Shown: piece after piece, positions 1 to 11,294 of the stretch
How positions within the stretch are numbered: the stretch's first letter is position 1
Layout: each line of letters starts with the position of its first letter
Source of the DNA: Unio delphinus
Lineage: Eukaryota; Mollusca; Bivalvia; Unionida; Unionidae
Assembly (NCBI GenBank): GCA_029339505.1
Contig: JAQISU010000094.1
Location: 10,378,001-10,442,000 of the forward strand
Direction: 5' to 3'
DNA length: 64,000 nucleotides
Notes under the pieces: generated by a model
Seen by the model: only the letters and a program-made list of their open reading frames with translations
Database searches by the model: none
What the model was told of the DNA's origin: nothing
Program-made: the position numbers and the translations under genes

Positions 1-309
1 TACTAAACTATTAATACTGTTATCATGATCATCAACGCTCGGAGCTTAATCGATATCGGTAATAAATTCGATAAATTTCGCGCTATCGTTAAAATCTTTT
101 AACACCTCGTAACACCGTTGATCATCTACATTTGGAGCTACTAAATATCATTTCTCCCATTTCGTTATCAGATTAAGTAGCAACTGTGTTTCACCACTCC
201 CTGATGGTCCAACTATAATCGTCCGAATATAACTTGGTAATATTCCATGATGTTTAACAGGTTCTAGTCGGTTTGTCGCAGAAAAGTCTGTAATTTTTAT
301 TAGATATAA
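1..309 (-). pseudogene. Virus-type packaging ATPase, N-terminal part, broken (adintovirus/Maverick-Polinton-like)
   Basis: Reading leftwards, the frame gives a short N-terminal stretch, then a P-loop reading GPSGSGET (about 198-221) and a following helix ending near 151. This fits the N-terminal part of the FtsK/HerA-superfamily packaging ATPases of adintoviruses, Polintons and adenoviruses, which pump DNA into capsids. The P-loop lysine is replaced by glutamate (GAA for AAA), so this copy should not bind or hydrolyse ATP normally. A TGA ends the frame at about 148-150; matching sequence continues in another frame and meets a TAA at 46-48. It runs off the left edge. The ATPase family is likely; the exact viral group is inference. 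It is divergent to the phospholipase gene on the right, as in a compact viral genome. Confidence 0.6.
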
Positions 310-440
310 CATAAATAAATATGGCTTTATATTGTGTAAAATGCAAGATGCGTACCCCATCATATACATTAACACCTGTTAAAACGAAAAATAACAGAGA
401 TGCTATTAGCGGTAGCATTGTGGTATAATTTTTATTTTTT

Positions 441-818
441 AGATTTGTTAGTATAAAAAAGGGAGGTGATATTGCCTCAAGGTTAACAAAACTCCATGGA
501 ACTCCGTTGACTAAATATCCAAGGGAAAAACATCTTCCAGAATATAATTGCTGCGGTCCCGGAACTCGACTTGATATCCGACTTAATAATCAAGATCAGC
601 CTAAACAAGTCGAACATCCAGTAAACGATATCGATAAAGCTTGTCACGCTCATGATATCGCATACAAAGATATGGACATTCAGCAACGACATATCGCTGA
701 TGTGAACTTGATTCATACGTTAAATTCTATCCCTGATAAATTATTCAAATAAAAATTAACTGGTTGGTTAATAAAATCCGCAATGAAAGGTAAGCTCGTA
801 TTAGGTGCTGGTAATTAA
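441..818 (+). pseudogene. Parvovirus-type secreted phospholipase A2 domain gene, frameshifted
   Basis: The frame open from about 441 shows the calcium-loop signature YNCCGPGT (about 540-563) and the catalytic HDIAY motif (about 651-665), the two hallmarks of the small PLA2 domain found in parvovirus VP1 and as a standalone gene in some adintoviruses and relatives. Such domains hydrolyse the sn-2 bond of membrane phospholipids during virion escape from endosomes. The frame stops at 750-752, but a hydrophobic, lysine-rich C-terminal segment continues in another frame to a TAA at 816-818, so one frameshift lies close to the stop. Start codon unclear: no ATG precedes the motif in frame; a TATA-like run lies at about 452-458. 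The neighbouring ATPase supports a viral origin. Confident about the PLA2 family, less about which virus lineage. Confidence 0.72.
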
Positions 819-977
819 TATTAATATAGAAAGAAATGTATTATTCCCCGAGCGGAAATCGGACATGTAAAGCCGCGATTAGTAAACTTGACAGCGCGGC
901 AAATGTCAAAAAGGTTACCTCGGCTCTCAAGCTAATCTAGCAGAATATGATTCTCCGACGTTTGACACTATTACTAA
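819..977 (+). other. Probable further virus-derived sequence, unassigned
   Basis: Sequence between the PLA2 remnant and the SINE target site. Short open stretches can be read, one running up to the SINE insertion point and resuming at 1268, but I recognise no domain. The stretch 1268-1500 beyond the SINE may belong to the same relic; it contains a good TATA-box match at about 1380-1387 but no convincing reading frame. Confidence 0.3.
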
Positions 978-984
978 CACACTT

Positions 985-989
<5 letters not shown>

Positions 990-1018
<29 letters not shown>

Positions 1019-1255
1019 GGTTTAACGCCATTTTTCAGCACAATATATAGGCTATACATGGCGGCCAGTATTAGTGGTGGAGGAAGAAACCGGAAAAACC
1101 CCGGAAAGAACCACCGACCCACGAGAAGCTACTGGCAAGCTTTCTCACTTAACTACATTAGCCGAATCTTAGACTCGAACCCACGCAGACAGAGGTGAGA
1201 TGGCAGTGGTCCGTAACGGACAGCGCTTTAGACCACTCGGCCACTCGGGGCCCCC
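990..1255 (-). mobile_element. SINE family 1 (tRNA-derived), with 12-bp target duplication
   Basis: On the minus strand the element begins with a tRNA-like head (box A GGCCGAGTGGTCTAAAGCG, box B GGTTCGAGTC) of tRNA-Ser/Leu type, followed by a conserved body of about 150 bp and a long A tail (T run on +, about 987-1015). The target duplication CACACTTTCTTT is present at 978-989 and 1256-1267. It is inserted in the virus-derived stretch. Other copies of the family lie at about 6.6, 8.25, 11.1, 15.4, 18.4, 19.0 and 62.6 kb. Confidence 0.85.
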
Positions 1256-1499
1256 CACACTTTCTTTAATAATAGTAACCGATTAGTGCGCGACGCGCGT
1301 CGTGTACTAACCCGGGTGGAGTATGTACGTGATATTTTTAACCTGTAAAATAAGCTTACTTTTTTGACAAACGGAGATCTATAAAAGGTGGTATGTTGAC
1401 TCCCTCTACTACTTGTCTTGATGTGACACCAGCACCATATCACTTCAGCATTCCAGTTAGCCACTAGAACAAGGCACAATGTTTGTGTCTTTTTTAATA

Positions 1500-3735
1500 T
1501 TCTGTACTAGTATTATTTTAAATATAAATAAGTAACCAAACCATTGTAATGACTGCGTGAGGTGTGTCTGTCTTACGATGCTCAAATGTTACTATGTGTT
1601 GTTTCTCCCATATTATCTTGTTGTTGTTTTTATTCTGCTTTGTCTTTTCGTTAGTGTGCTTGACGATTCACACATTTATATTGTTCGATTTTGAATTTGG
1701 AATTTATCACATTTTTTTCACACATAATTGCAACAGAGAATATGAAACCTAAATATGATTTATTAATATATGCATATTTATTTCTTACTTTAATTTGTGT
1801 TCAACAGGAACGTGTGGGGATCCATGTCTTACAAACACATATCTAGCTGCTTTACTCATGCAACATTAACTTATATAACGTTTTAGGAAATATTGCTTAT
1901 TTTTATGTCCTGATTCTAGTCACCAAGACTAGTAAACTGCGATGATACATATTCTATTTTAGGTTGCACTATGACTCGATCCTTTGTTTGTTTGAGTTCC
2001 AATACTTCTACAACTATTCCATCTCTGGAAGAAAGAAGAATCCTACGTTAAAATGGCCTTGGGGAAAAGAGAGTTATTATTCCTACTGATGCTTTGCATG
2101 ACCAAGTGAGACAGGCCATACTAAGGTAATTATGTTTTCCAGAAAGTAATGAAAGGTGATCGGCAATTTTTTTAAATGAAGGAAACAAGCGAAGTACATG
2201 AGAATAAATGATTGTATGTTACGTTCTAAATCTGAAAAGAATGAAGTGTAAAAATAAAAATAAAAACAGCAAAGTAGACTCTATGGAACTCGGTTTCCGC
2301 CTCTAGGTTGCTCATCTAGTTACAGCTGAAGTCATAATAGAGAAGATACACCATCGCTTGTTGATGTGAGTTATATCTACTGTTTCTCTTGATGCAAATG
2401 TCTCTTTCAAATTGTATCTCTATGTGGACTTATATTCACAATATACAAATTTGTTTTAGTCATATTAAATACCACAGGGGAGAATTAGCAATAAATGACC
2501 AGGAAATAAAGCAAAAAAAATAATTCTTAACGTAGGGCAAATCAAGAGCTAATGAAACTTAGCCAACAATTTTCCTTATCAGGCCTACAAAAAACAACCC
2601 AAAAAATCATATTGTCTACGGAAAGTCATCTTAGATTGCTAGTAAAATTACACCAGAGACTCTTTTGATCTGCATATTTTCCATCATGTCCATGTGTTCG
2701 AAAAATATTCAATCCCATCCCAGGGCAAAAGTAACCGAAGCTTGCTATCTAAATAGAACCCGCATGAGTTGATGTAATTAATAACAATGCCATCGTAGCC
2801 ACTTTGGCTCATGCATAACTACATACCAAACAAAATATTTGAAAAATGAAAATTCAGTAGCAGGACTCGAAAGTGAAAGTCTTGAAACTGTATTACAATA
2901 AAAGAAAATAAATGGAAAAATATATAAAAAAAGAAATAAAACAATTTGTGACATAATATTAAACGGAAGCATGACTCTACAGTGAACAAGCTAATCAGAA
3001 GTGGCACGCCAATGAGATTTTATGAAAGAATTCTGCAACCGTCCAGTTGAGAACTAATGACAATAGTTAAACAAACATGAAACAACTTCCACTGGACGCT
3101 CTCAATATGGACATGACGACAGGCTGATGACAATATCCACTTTAACAAACCTAGTTTTCATCACGTCTGCTTGAAGGAAAATTACAATCCCTTTTCGGGG
3201 AGAAAGCAACAAAAGTTTTGATATATAATACAACACACATATGACGATTTATTTACGTTGTTGTATTACCCTAAGGGTATCACTCACAAATGCTGTTTTA
3301 TTTTATTTTTAAAAATTTGATATAATCCATTATCCATCGCCTTTCGTTGTTATGTTCATACATTAGTACTCATTATCTAAATTTTGGGTTCATTCAAGCA
3401 TGATATGTGCTTCTTCTTTGCCATAAAACACTCCAAGAATGCAAATGTTTATTGGTCACGTATTAGTCTTTCAAAATGTATGACAAAGCCCCCCCTCCAC
3501 CCCTCCATTTTGAATACTTTTGGAAAGAAGTATGGTGTTTTAAATGCCCTAAGAGTCGCGAATCATGATTTCTAATAAATTATTTTCGATATCCCAGAAG
3601 AAAACCGAATGCTGTAAATACGACCGTCGATTCTGTTTCGGGGTGCTGACATCATACGTAATAGATAACAGCGCCCCCTGTGATTGTTTGGATTTACGCT
3701 AGCTGATTCGTATTTTGATCAGATGGTTTACTTTC
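1500..3735. other. No recognisable gene
   Basis: A+T-rich DNA with only short, low-complexity reading frames. I see no protein domain, RNA gene or clear repeat family. Confidence 0.5.
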
Positions 3736-3737
3736 AA

Positions 3738-4570
3738 TACGTTTCATTTAATACCACATCATTTGGAATATGAGTTGATCATTCCATTCTTCTCTTCAGA
3801 CCATTTCAACTAATGCCAGATCATTTGGAATCTGAATACACCATTTCTTTTTGGGGGTTAAATCATTTCATTCAAGACTACATAAGTTCATTTAATACTA
3901 CGTCATTTGGAAGCAGAATTCATGAATCCGGTTTGCTATTTAAATCATTTAATTTAATACCACATCATTTGGAATCTGAATTCATCATTTCATTTGTTGA
4001 GTTAAATAATTTGTGTTCATACTACGTACTTTTATTTAATAATATATCGTTTGGAACCAGATTTCTTTAATACGTTTTGTTCTTTAAATCATTTTAGTTA
4101 ATACCAGATCATTTGGAATTTAAATTCATGATTTCATTTGTTAAGTTAAATCATTTCATGTTAGACTACATCATTTTATCTAATAGCACGTCATTTGGAA
4201 GCATATATGATCATTCCGTTTTGTTCTTTAAATCATTTTATTTAATACCAGATCATTTCATTTAACGCCAGATCATTTGAAATCTGAATTCATTATTTCA
4301 TTTTTGGTGTTCAATCATTTCAATTCATGCTATATATTTCATATCACACAACATCATTTGGAATCTGAATTCATCATTCCGTTTGTTGGGTTAAATCATT
4401 TCATTTCATACTTAATTATTTCATTTAATACCACGTCATTTGAAATTTAAATGCATCATTCGGTTTTGTTCGTTAAATCATTTCATTTGACACTATATCA
4501 TTTGGAATCTGGATTGATCATTTCATTTGCTAGGTTAAATCATTTGATTTCATACTAGATCATTTGATTA
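3738..4570. repeat. Dimeric tandem repeat, about 144-bp period
   Basis: A motif of the form TCATTTGGAA recurs near 3760, 3819, 3902, 3963, 4045, 4107, 4189, 4267, 4351, 4434 and 4498. The spacing mostly alternates between about 61 and 83 bp, so the true repeat is a two-part unit of about 144 bp in five to six diverged copies. Subunits also share AAATCATTT and ATACCA(C/G)ATCA elements. No coding potential. Confidence 0.75.
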
Positions 4571-4574
4571 ATGT

Positions 4575-6605
4575 AATTTTGTCGGCGACAGCTGTCCATA
4601 TTTTCATCCAAAACAATATTTTGCACCAAATATTGCAGACAATATTTTTTGTTATATCTCTTGTTAAAGAAGCCGTCTCTTTAGTAAGACCATAATGTCT
4701 TGCAAGCTCAAGAAACTTGTCCTTTGTCAATTAATTTCTGAGATTTTCAAAGACGGTGAAATACATCAGATCTGTTACTTGAAAACGGACTGTCCCAAGG
4801 AAATAAGGGAACATGTTGCCAAAGAAACTATTTGATTTCGAAACTTCAATAAATTGACAGGTTTTTGACCTCCTGGCTACTATCAATTATAATTTATAAT
4901 CAATGATTGAAATGACTACGTCGTGGTGCATTTTTTTTATTAAAAACATTCTTGATATTATCTGTATTTAAAATGAGTAAACTATACTACTTCAGATTCC
5001 TGCACAACCTACTTATTTGTCAGGTAAAAATCATCAATATGATTTTCTGAAATAACGTTAAAAAATTATTTCAATTGTTTGTTGAAATGTTTGACTCAAT
5101 GCAAATGGAATTAATTGAAATAGTTGTGTGAGACCTGTAATTGGACAACGCCTTCTAGCACGAGTAGCGTCCCTTACACTACTTTATTTACATTCCATGG
5201 CAGAAAGTTTGTCGAGAAGCCAAAGAATGTGATATGAAAAGCGAAATCAGTCCTTACGCTGAGCTTCTCCTGTAAATATATGTTCATTAATGTTAGTGGG
5301 TCTATCCCTAAAGTACCGTTACGTTGCCAATTCCAAATGATGCCAGGCGTAGAATTTAACAGATGAAATCTGAAAGTGATTATCACTTACATAAAGTAAA
5401 TGTCAAAGGACAAACTACTAGTCCTACAGCGTTGGATGTCAACCTAGTTAATTATGTTTGTTTGGGTCGATAGACTTAAAAGCATTGTAGAACTAAGGAC
5501 TACAGTAGACAAACAGGATGTTATCTGCCTTTTTTTCTGACCTTACTGGATACGTATTAATAATCGGAGGAAAAGAAAAGGCCGAGAACAACTTGTTTGT
5601 CAAAGGATTACAGTTTTGCCTGACAGAAATATGAAAGAAAATAGAACGTACACAGATAAAAATTGATAAATGATCTCTTGGCTTTGTACACAGCATGTGC
5701 TCGCCTAGTTTATGAGTAATAAAGACCTCAGTCTAAAATTGAAGGAGTCCCAAATGTCGAGAATTACACGATTATCATTAAAAAGTTTTAGACATAAATC
5801 CCATTTGTTTGTACCTCCCTGCCGGTTTTAATAACAAACAAAAATCGTCAAGGGGATTAAAAATTCACAGAAAAACTTTAATAACTTCGAACCTGATATG
5901 GACTAGGGTTGACCATAGCTTGTCATTGCTTATGTGTTTTATGCTTAAATGACTTTCCATACTAACAATGCGCCATATTGCGTAAAATATTGGAGAGTCT
6001 ATTTTACTCGTCATAGAGGTGATATAGTTAATTTTTTTCGGTAACTGCCGGATATTTCCGTATAGTTCCATAAGTTGACAGTTTTATTCCTTTGCACACA
6101 TGTTCTTTGAAATTAAACCGCTAGTTAAATATATGTGAAAGGCAAATGATTAGCAATCATTCTTTACCTTTGCTTGATTCAACATTATAATGTCGGAAGA
6201 TGATGTAGTATTTACTTTCAGTGTACATAAATATTTAGTTATTAAATCACCCCTTGGATGAAAATGAACTTCTACAGGGTCTAGAAATAACCAGCGTACT
6301 TGTACACTAAAAAGACATCCATTTTGTATGAAACACGAAGTTGATGATGGTCAGGTTTTGACATTTTAAATCAATGAATGATCTAAGTTCAATGCATTTT
6401 ACAAAATCTAATGTATGCTTTTCATTTCATAAATATGTAGGGTGGTGGTGGTTTCAATCAAACGGGGAGGTATATTCAATCATACAGTCATGTAGACATC
6501 GACTTGGATATTTTGTTTGTGCATGTGTGTGTGTGCAAAAACATCAATATCAAAGTTGATGTCTCATATTGTACGACTAGAATATGCTATGATCTACATT
6601 TTCTT
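4575..6605. other. No recognisable gene
   Basis: A+T-rich sequence with short reading frames on both strands and no domain I can name. Confidence 0.5.
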
Positions 6606-6608
6606 TCT

Positions 6609-6862
6609 GGGGCCCCAAGTAGCAGAGTGGTCTAAAGCGCTCTCTGTTATGCATCTTTGCCATCTCACCTCTGTCTGCGTGTGTTTGAGTCTACGATTCG
6701 GCTAATGTAGTTATGTGAGAAAGCTTGCCAGTAGCTTCTCGTGAGTCGGTGGTTCTTTCCATGGGTTTTCCCGGGTTCTTTCTCCACCAGTAATACTTGA
6801 CGCCATGTATAGCCTATCGTGTGCTGAAAAATGGCGCTAAACCTTACAACAACTACAACATT
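6609..6862 (+). mobile_element. SINE family 1 copy
   Basis: tRNA-like head at about 6611-6692 (one substitution in box A; box B degenerate), the conserved body, and a tail with AAC repeats. Flanks read ACATTTTCTTTC on the left (about 6597-6608) and ACATTTTTTTTC after the tail, a likely target duplication with one mismatch. Confidence 0.8.
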
Positions 6863-6869
6863 TTTTTTC

Positions 6870-7453
6870 ATGAATGTACTTTATGATGTCTTTATGAAGG
6901 ATGTATTTAATTTGTGACACATATTATCTTGTGGTTCATGATCCGTGATAGCCATTTTTTGTTTGATCATTTCAGACAGTTTTGTCATCCTATTAATATG
7001 GGCCAAACAGTCATGTATCCCTTGAATGCCTATTCCCCCATCAGAAATTATCTTGTAATATTTTAGCTGTCCTAAATGTTTCAGTAAAGAAAATTTGTAC
7101 ATTTGTTATAATACAGCTCACATAGTTCATGTATGCACTCTGATTCCACTTTTGGCAGCTCTATCATTTTGGAGACTTTGATAACACATATCTTTGAATG
7201 GTGTTTATTCACTTTATTTCACATCTTGTCCATCTAAATTCTTTTCAAGATTATTGTATCAATTCAATGAAAAATGCTTAATGGTAAATTCATATCACTT
7301 TGACATTTTTAGGCATGTAGGTATGTCGTGTCTTTTATTTAAATTCATTAATAATAAAGTAGAACCAGTGAATAAACACCCCTTCTGCCAAAAAATAATG
7401 GTCTCTCAAGACAGGTGGTCTCTCATAACAGGTAACTCTATATAATCAATATG
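6870..7453. other. No recognisable gene
   Basis: A+T-rich flank between two SINEs. No domain seen. Confidence 0.45.
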
Positions 7454-7464
7454 CCTGTGCATGG

Positions 7465-7781
7465 TTTGTTTGATTAGGATTTTTAACTTAGCTTAAACAA
7501 TTTTTCAGTCATATCGCTACGATGTCCGCAGTGAAGCAGTTTATAGCGATGTCTAGCACTGGGAATCATGCCGCAGATATGTATCGTGATGTCCCACCCA
7601 GTCACATTATCCTGACACCAGGCTGACCAGTCCTAACACTAACCTCTTAATGCTGAGCGTCAAGCGAAGCAGCTGTTAGTACCATTTTTGTAAGTCTTTG
7701 GTATGACTCGGTCGGGGATTGAACCGATGACCTCCTGCTTCTGCGGCGGATGCCCTAACCACTAGGCCACCAGAGCAGTTT
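7465..7781 (-). mobile_element. SINE family 2 (tRNA-derived), 11-bp target duplication
   Basis: On the minus strand it starts with a tRNA-like head (box A GTGGCCTAGTGGTTAG, box B GGTTCAATCCC) at about 7781-7710, then a 3' body shared almost base for base with the copy at 57201-57525, ending in a short CAAA-type tail. The target duplication CCTGTGCATGG is at 7454-7464 and 7782-7792. It is a different family from SINE 1. Confidence 0.88.
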
Positions 7782-7792
7782 CCTGTGCATGG

Positions 7793-8250
7793 ATATTATG
7801 ATCTCTCAAAAAGGTGGTCTCTAATAGCAGTGGTCTCTCAAGACAGTTTCTACTGTACCTATTTTTCCCAAACAAATATGTACTTTCATGCACAAAACAG
7901 ACTGCCAATTTAGATTTATTTTAGTTAAAACTTACATTATCCTAAATTATGATTTTGAAGAAATATCACATGCACAAGCTGTTAATAACTTATTGTTTGA
8001 TCCTTCTTTATGCCATTCATAGCTGAACAGCCATAAGTCAATTGTACTAGTACTAGTTCAATCCCAAATCTACTTTCTTGACGCAGTGTAATGACGAACT
8101 GCCATTGTAAAATTCCAGAGCAATTGATAATTTTCGTCAGGAAAATTTGTTATGACAACTAACGTGCAGGTCACTAAATCGTCAAGATTGAATAAACTTT
8201 GTTATAACTATATTACAATTAGATTTGAGAAACAAAATTAGATCAGATTG
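7793..8250. other. No recognisable gene
   Basis: A+T-rich sequence between two SINE insertions; nothing recognised. Confidence 0.45.
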
Positions 8251-8505
8251 CTCCAAGTGGCCGAGTGGTCTAAAGCGCTTTCCATTATGGATCACTGCCA
8301 TCTCATCTTTGTCTGTGTGGTTTCGAGTCTTAAGATTCGGCTAATGTAGTTTTGTGAGAAAACTTGCCAGTAACTTTTCGTGGGTCGGTGGTTCTTTCCA
8401 TGGTTTTCCCGGGCTATTCATCCACCAATAATACTGGCCACCATGTATAGCCTATAGTATGCTGAAAAATGGTCTTAAACCCTACAACAACAACAACAAC
8501 AGCAA
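8251..8505 (+). mobile_element. SINE family 1 copy
   Basis: Intact-looking box A (GGCCGAGTGGTCTAAAGCG) near 8259, box B near 8320, conserved body, and a clean AAC-repeat tail near 8485-8505. Confidence 0.85.
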
Positions 8506-8599
8506 AATGTGCTTACATGAACTATGTGACTTTTACTATAGAGTCAAAGCTGCTTCCACTGAGGTTTGAATTTATTTGCTATTGCAGGTATACATCCCA

Positions 8600-9112
8600 T
8601 GAATCATGACCAATCTTCTTCATTAGCCATAGTTAAGATATGTTAGCCCTATCTACACCTTGGCAGATCAATCAGATATTTCAGTGCTCTGTCCTAATGA
8701 CATCTTTTGGATTTCATGAGTTGCTTCCCTTAGCATGTAATGCCAGCTAACCAATAGGATGTAACAGCGATTCATTGTACATCGGCTGAAAATGATGGAG
8801 GCAATTGACTTCACAAGGATACTTTTTAAGTTTAACATTGACAGTATGACTATATACCAGAGAGCAGCGGAAATTATTTGAGGGATAGGATGTATTGTTA
8901 CAAAAATGGACCAGCATTGGAAAACTGCTTATTTATGAGTCCATTCCAGTTGTTCTTTCCTAGTATCAATCATGTAGGAACAGTGTTCGTAATGCTGCTG
9001 TATTCAGTGCAATGCACAGACCCAAAGCACTGAAATATCAGATTTATCTGCCAAAGTATAGATAGGGTTAACATATCAGAACCTTGGCTAGAAAAGATTG
9101 GTGTACACTGCA
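8600..9112. mobile_element. Foldback/MITE-like element with about 90-bp imperfect inverted repeats
   Basis: The segment at about 8605-8695 reappears as an imperfect reverse complement at about 9018-9110; the shared core includes GATATTTCAGTGCT and CCCTATCTA. The 320-bp centre shows no reading frame. Long inverted ends around a non-coding centre fit a non-autonomous DNA transposon. No target duplication was identified, so exact ends are uncertain. Confidence 0.6.
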
Positions 9113-9114
9113 CA

Positions 9115-11040
9115 GACACAATCATTCTGGTTGCCATTCTCTATCGGGACTTTTACATGCATAAACATTCTAGTAATTATTTTGTATAATATTCATATCC
9201 TGAATGGCTGAGCAGGTTATGTGAAATCATTAGTAATGTCGGGTATTAGTTTTCTTAGCGACTTCAGCTCCATATAACAGTGTATTGTGTTCATTTTGGA
9301 GATTTTTGTTTCTATCATAGTGTGAAGTAATAGTTATGGACATTTTTGTGTGCAATGTGATGTTTCTGTTGAGTCATCAAATATAGATGTTTGCTTCCAC
9401 TTCATGTCTGCAAAATTACATTACATATCTGAATATTGAACAGTGTCTTGAATTCAACAAAACATCATTACTGTATGTCAGTTATAAATTATTTTCAAGC
9501 AGTAATTAACTATCATTAATCAAGGTAAATCCGAGTTTGGCTGATGTGTTGCACATTAGATCTTTGCTAATATGTTGTCTTTCACAAATATAACAATTTT
9601 CTGTCTGTCCCTATTATAGTTGGTTAAATTTCTGTGTTTTGATTTTTTTTCCTAGAACCATTTTGATCACTGAAGTAAATTTAGTTGTAACACAGTGATA
9701 TATCAGAATAATTGAGTTTGCTGTGCCCTGAAAGCTCATCAATACAATGGTAAAATCTGTATACTAGACGAATTGCTTGTAGTGTGTGAATATTAATCCT
9801 GAAGGTGTATTCAATTAACTGTCCATTTATCAAGTTCATTTCGGATTTATAGAAAAGAAATTCAGAAAAGAAGGATTTTTTAAATCCGTGCGATAAAGCT
9901 AATTGTGCTAGCAAATGATGCCAAAAAGTGTGTGTTTACCGTTTCCAACCATTCCTGTTTCTCATTACCATCACTAGCACATTCTTCTACCCTTGGGTGC
10001 ATCTAATTGAGCTGGTTTATTTAGCCTAGTACTTGAAGTGCTTTGTACATTATATATACTAATCATTATAATATTATACTTATAGGTTTTTAAAAACAAC
10101 TATCTAAATTAAAACCTGGTGAAATAGGAAACCCTTTTTTTAAGTACCGAATCAACTAATTCTACATTTACAAGGTTGATGCATATATCAAATCTAGATG
10201 CGTGGATTCAGTTGCTAACTTCTTACCTGTTGAATATATTTCTCTTTTGAAGTCCCAGTTCTGCCCCAAAACAATATATCACATGTGAGCATAGGTAGGT
10301 ATTGCCTTTTATTTTTGGAAATTAATATGTAGAATAGTCATATCACAGATGCAAATTTGTTTGATAATCTTAAGTTTTATTTCTTCAAATAAATGGGAAA
10401 TAAAGTCTTCAGGCATTATTGTATTCAGTCTGTTTTTATCTCTGTCAGCACCATCTGTGGAGAAGTTGACATTTGAGCTTTCCTTCTTACTAAAAGAAGA
10501 ACCCTACTGCATATTGACAAATCCTTGTGTGCATTGTATAGATATGTTTGAGTATGTAAAGTTTGCATCTGCTAATCATAGCAAACAAAGAAAGCGGGGG
10601 GAGGGGGGTGGTGGTTAAAAAGTAACAGGCGGAATATATACATATCAGAGATGTTAAAATGGGACAGGTGGAACATGTACAAATCAAAGGGATGTTAAAA
10701 CTGGAGAGGTGGAAAATATACAAATCAATTACGCTTCATAAACATAGATGTATTATTGCTAGAAATGAGACTAACATATATTTGTGATTTTTGGGAGTCA
10801 GGAAAAAGTACAGGTTTCGGCTCACCTGAATGCAAAACACCAAGTGAACTTGTGCCATGACCCCACATCCATTGTGCATTGTTCATCATATATCCATAAA
10901 TAATTGCTATTTTCAACTTTGCAACAACTACCTGACCAGTTTCCACCAAACTTAGCACAGAGCATACAGGCATGAAGAGCTCAAAAAGTTATACAAATGA
11001 TGCCGATATCTATTATATGTGGTCACCATTGCAAAACACT
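9115..11040. other. No recognisable gene
   Basis: Short frames only. A G-rich patch lies near 10597-10616, followed by two or three short imperfect repeats (TGTTAAAA...GGACAGGTGGAA) near 10648-10710. No domain seen. Confidence 0.45.
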
Positions 11041-11042
11041 TT

Positions 11043-11293
11043 AAGCAACTATGACCCTGAGTGGAGGAGTATTCTACGGTAATCGGATTTACAAATCACC
11101 AACCCCTGTCCTCTGTCCACATGGTTTTGGGTCACAGGCTTAGCCAGCATTAGTATATGAGAAAGCATACCAGTAGCTTCCAATTGGTAGATGGTTCTTT
11201 TGGGGATTTTTCTAGATTTTCCCTCTATTATACATACTAATCGACATATTTCTGAAAAATAGCATTAAATCCCAAACAATAACAACTACATTA
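11043..11293 (+). mobile_element. SINE family 1, degraded copy
   Basis: The head is barely recognisable, but the body segments (GAGAAAGCATACCAGTAGCTTC and the region before the AACAATAACAACTACA tail) match the other copies in order. Older than the other plus-strand copies. Confidence 0.6.
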
Positions 11294-11294
11294 A

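Noticed and set aside
947..1198. Poly-Phe protein near 1 kb
   Set aside because: Translation of the SINE poly(A) tail and body.
1190..1255. tRNA-Ser/Leu-like gene calls in SINE 1 heads
   Set aside because: Box A and box B are present but the acceptor stem is not formed and the body follows directly; they are SINE promoters.
2778..3007. Phe/Leu-rich hydrophobic frames
   Set aside because: Arise from A/T-rich DNA; no start context or domain.
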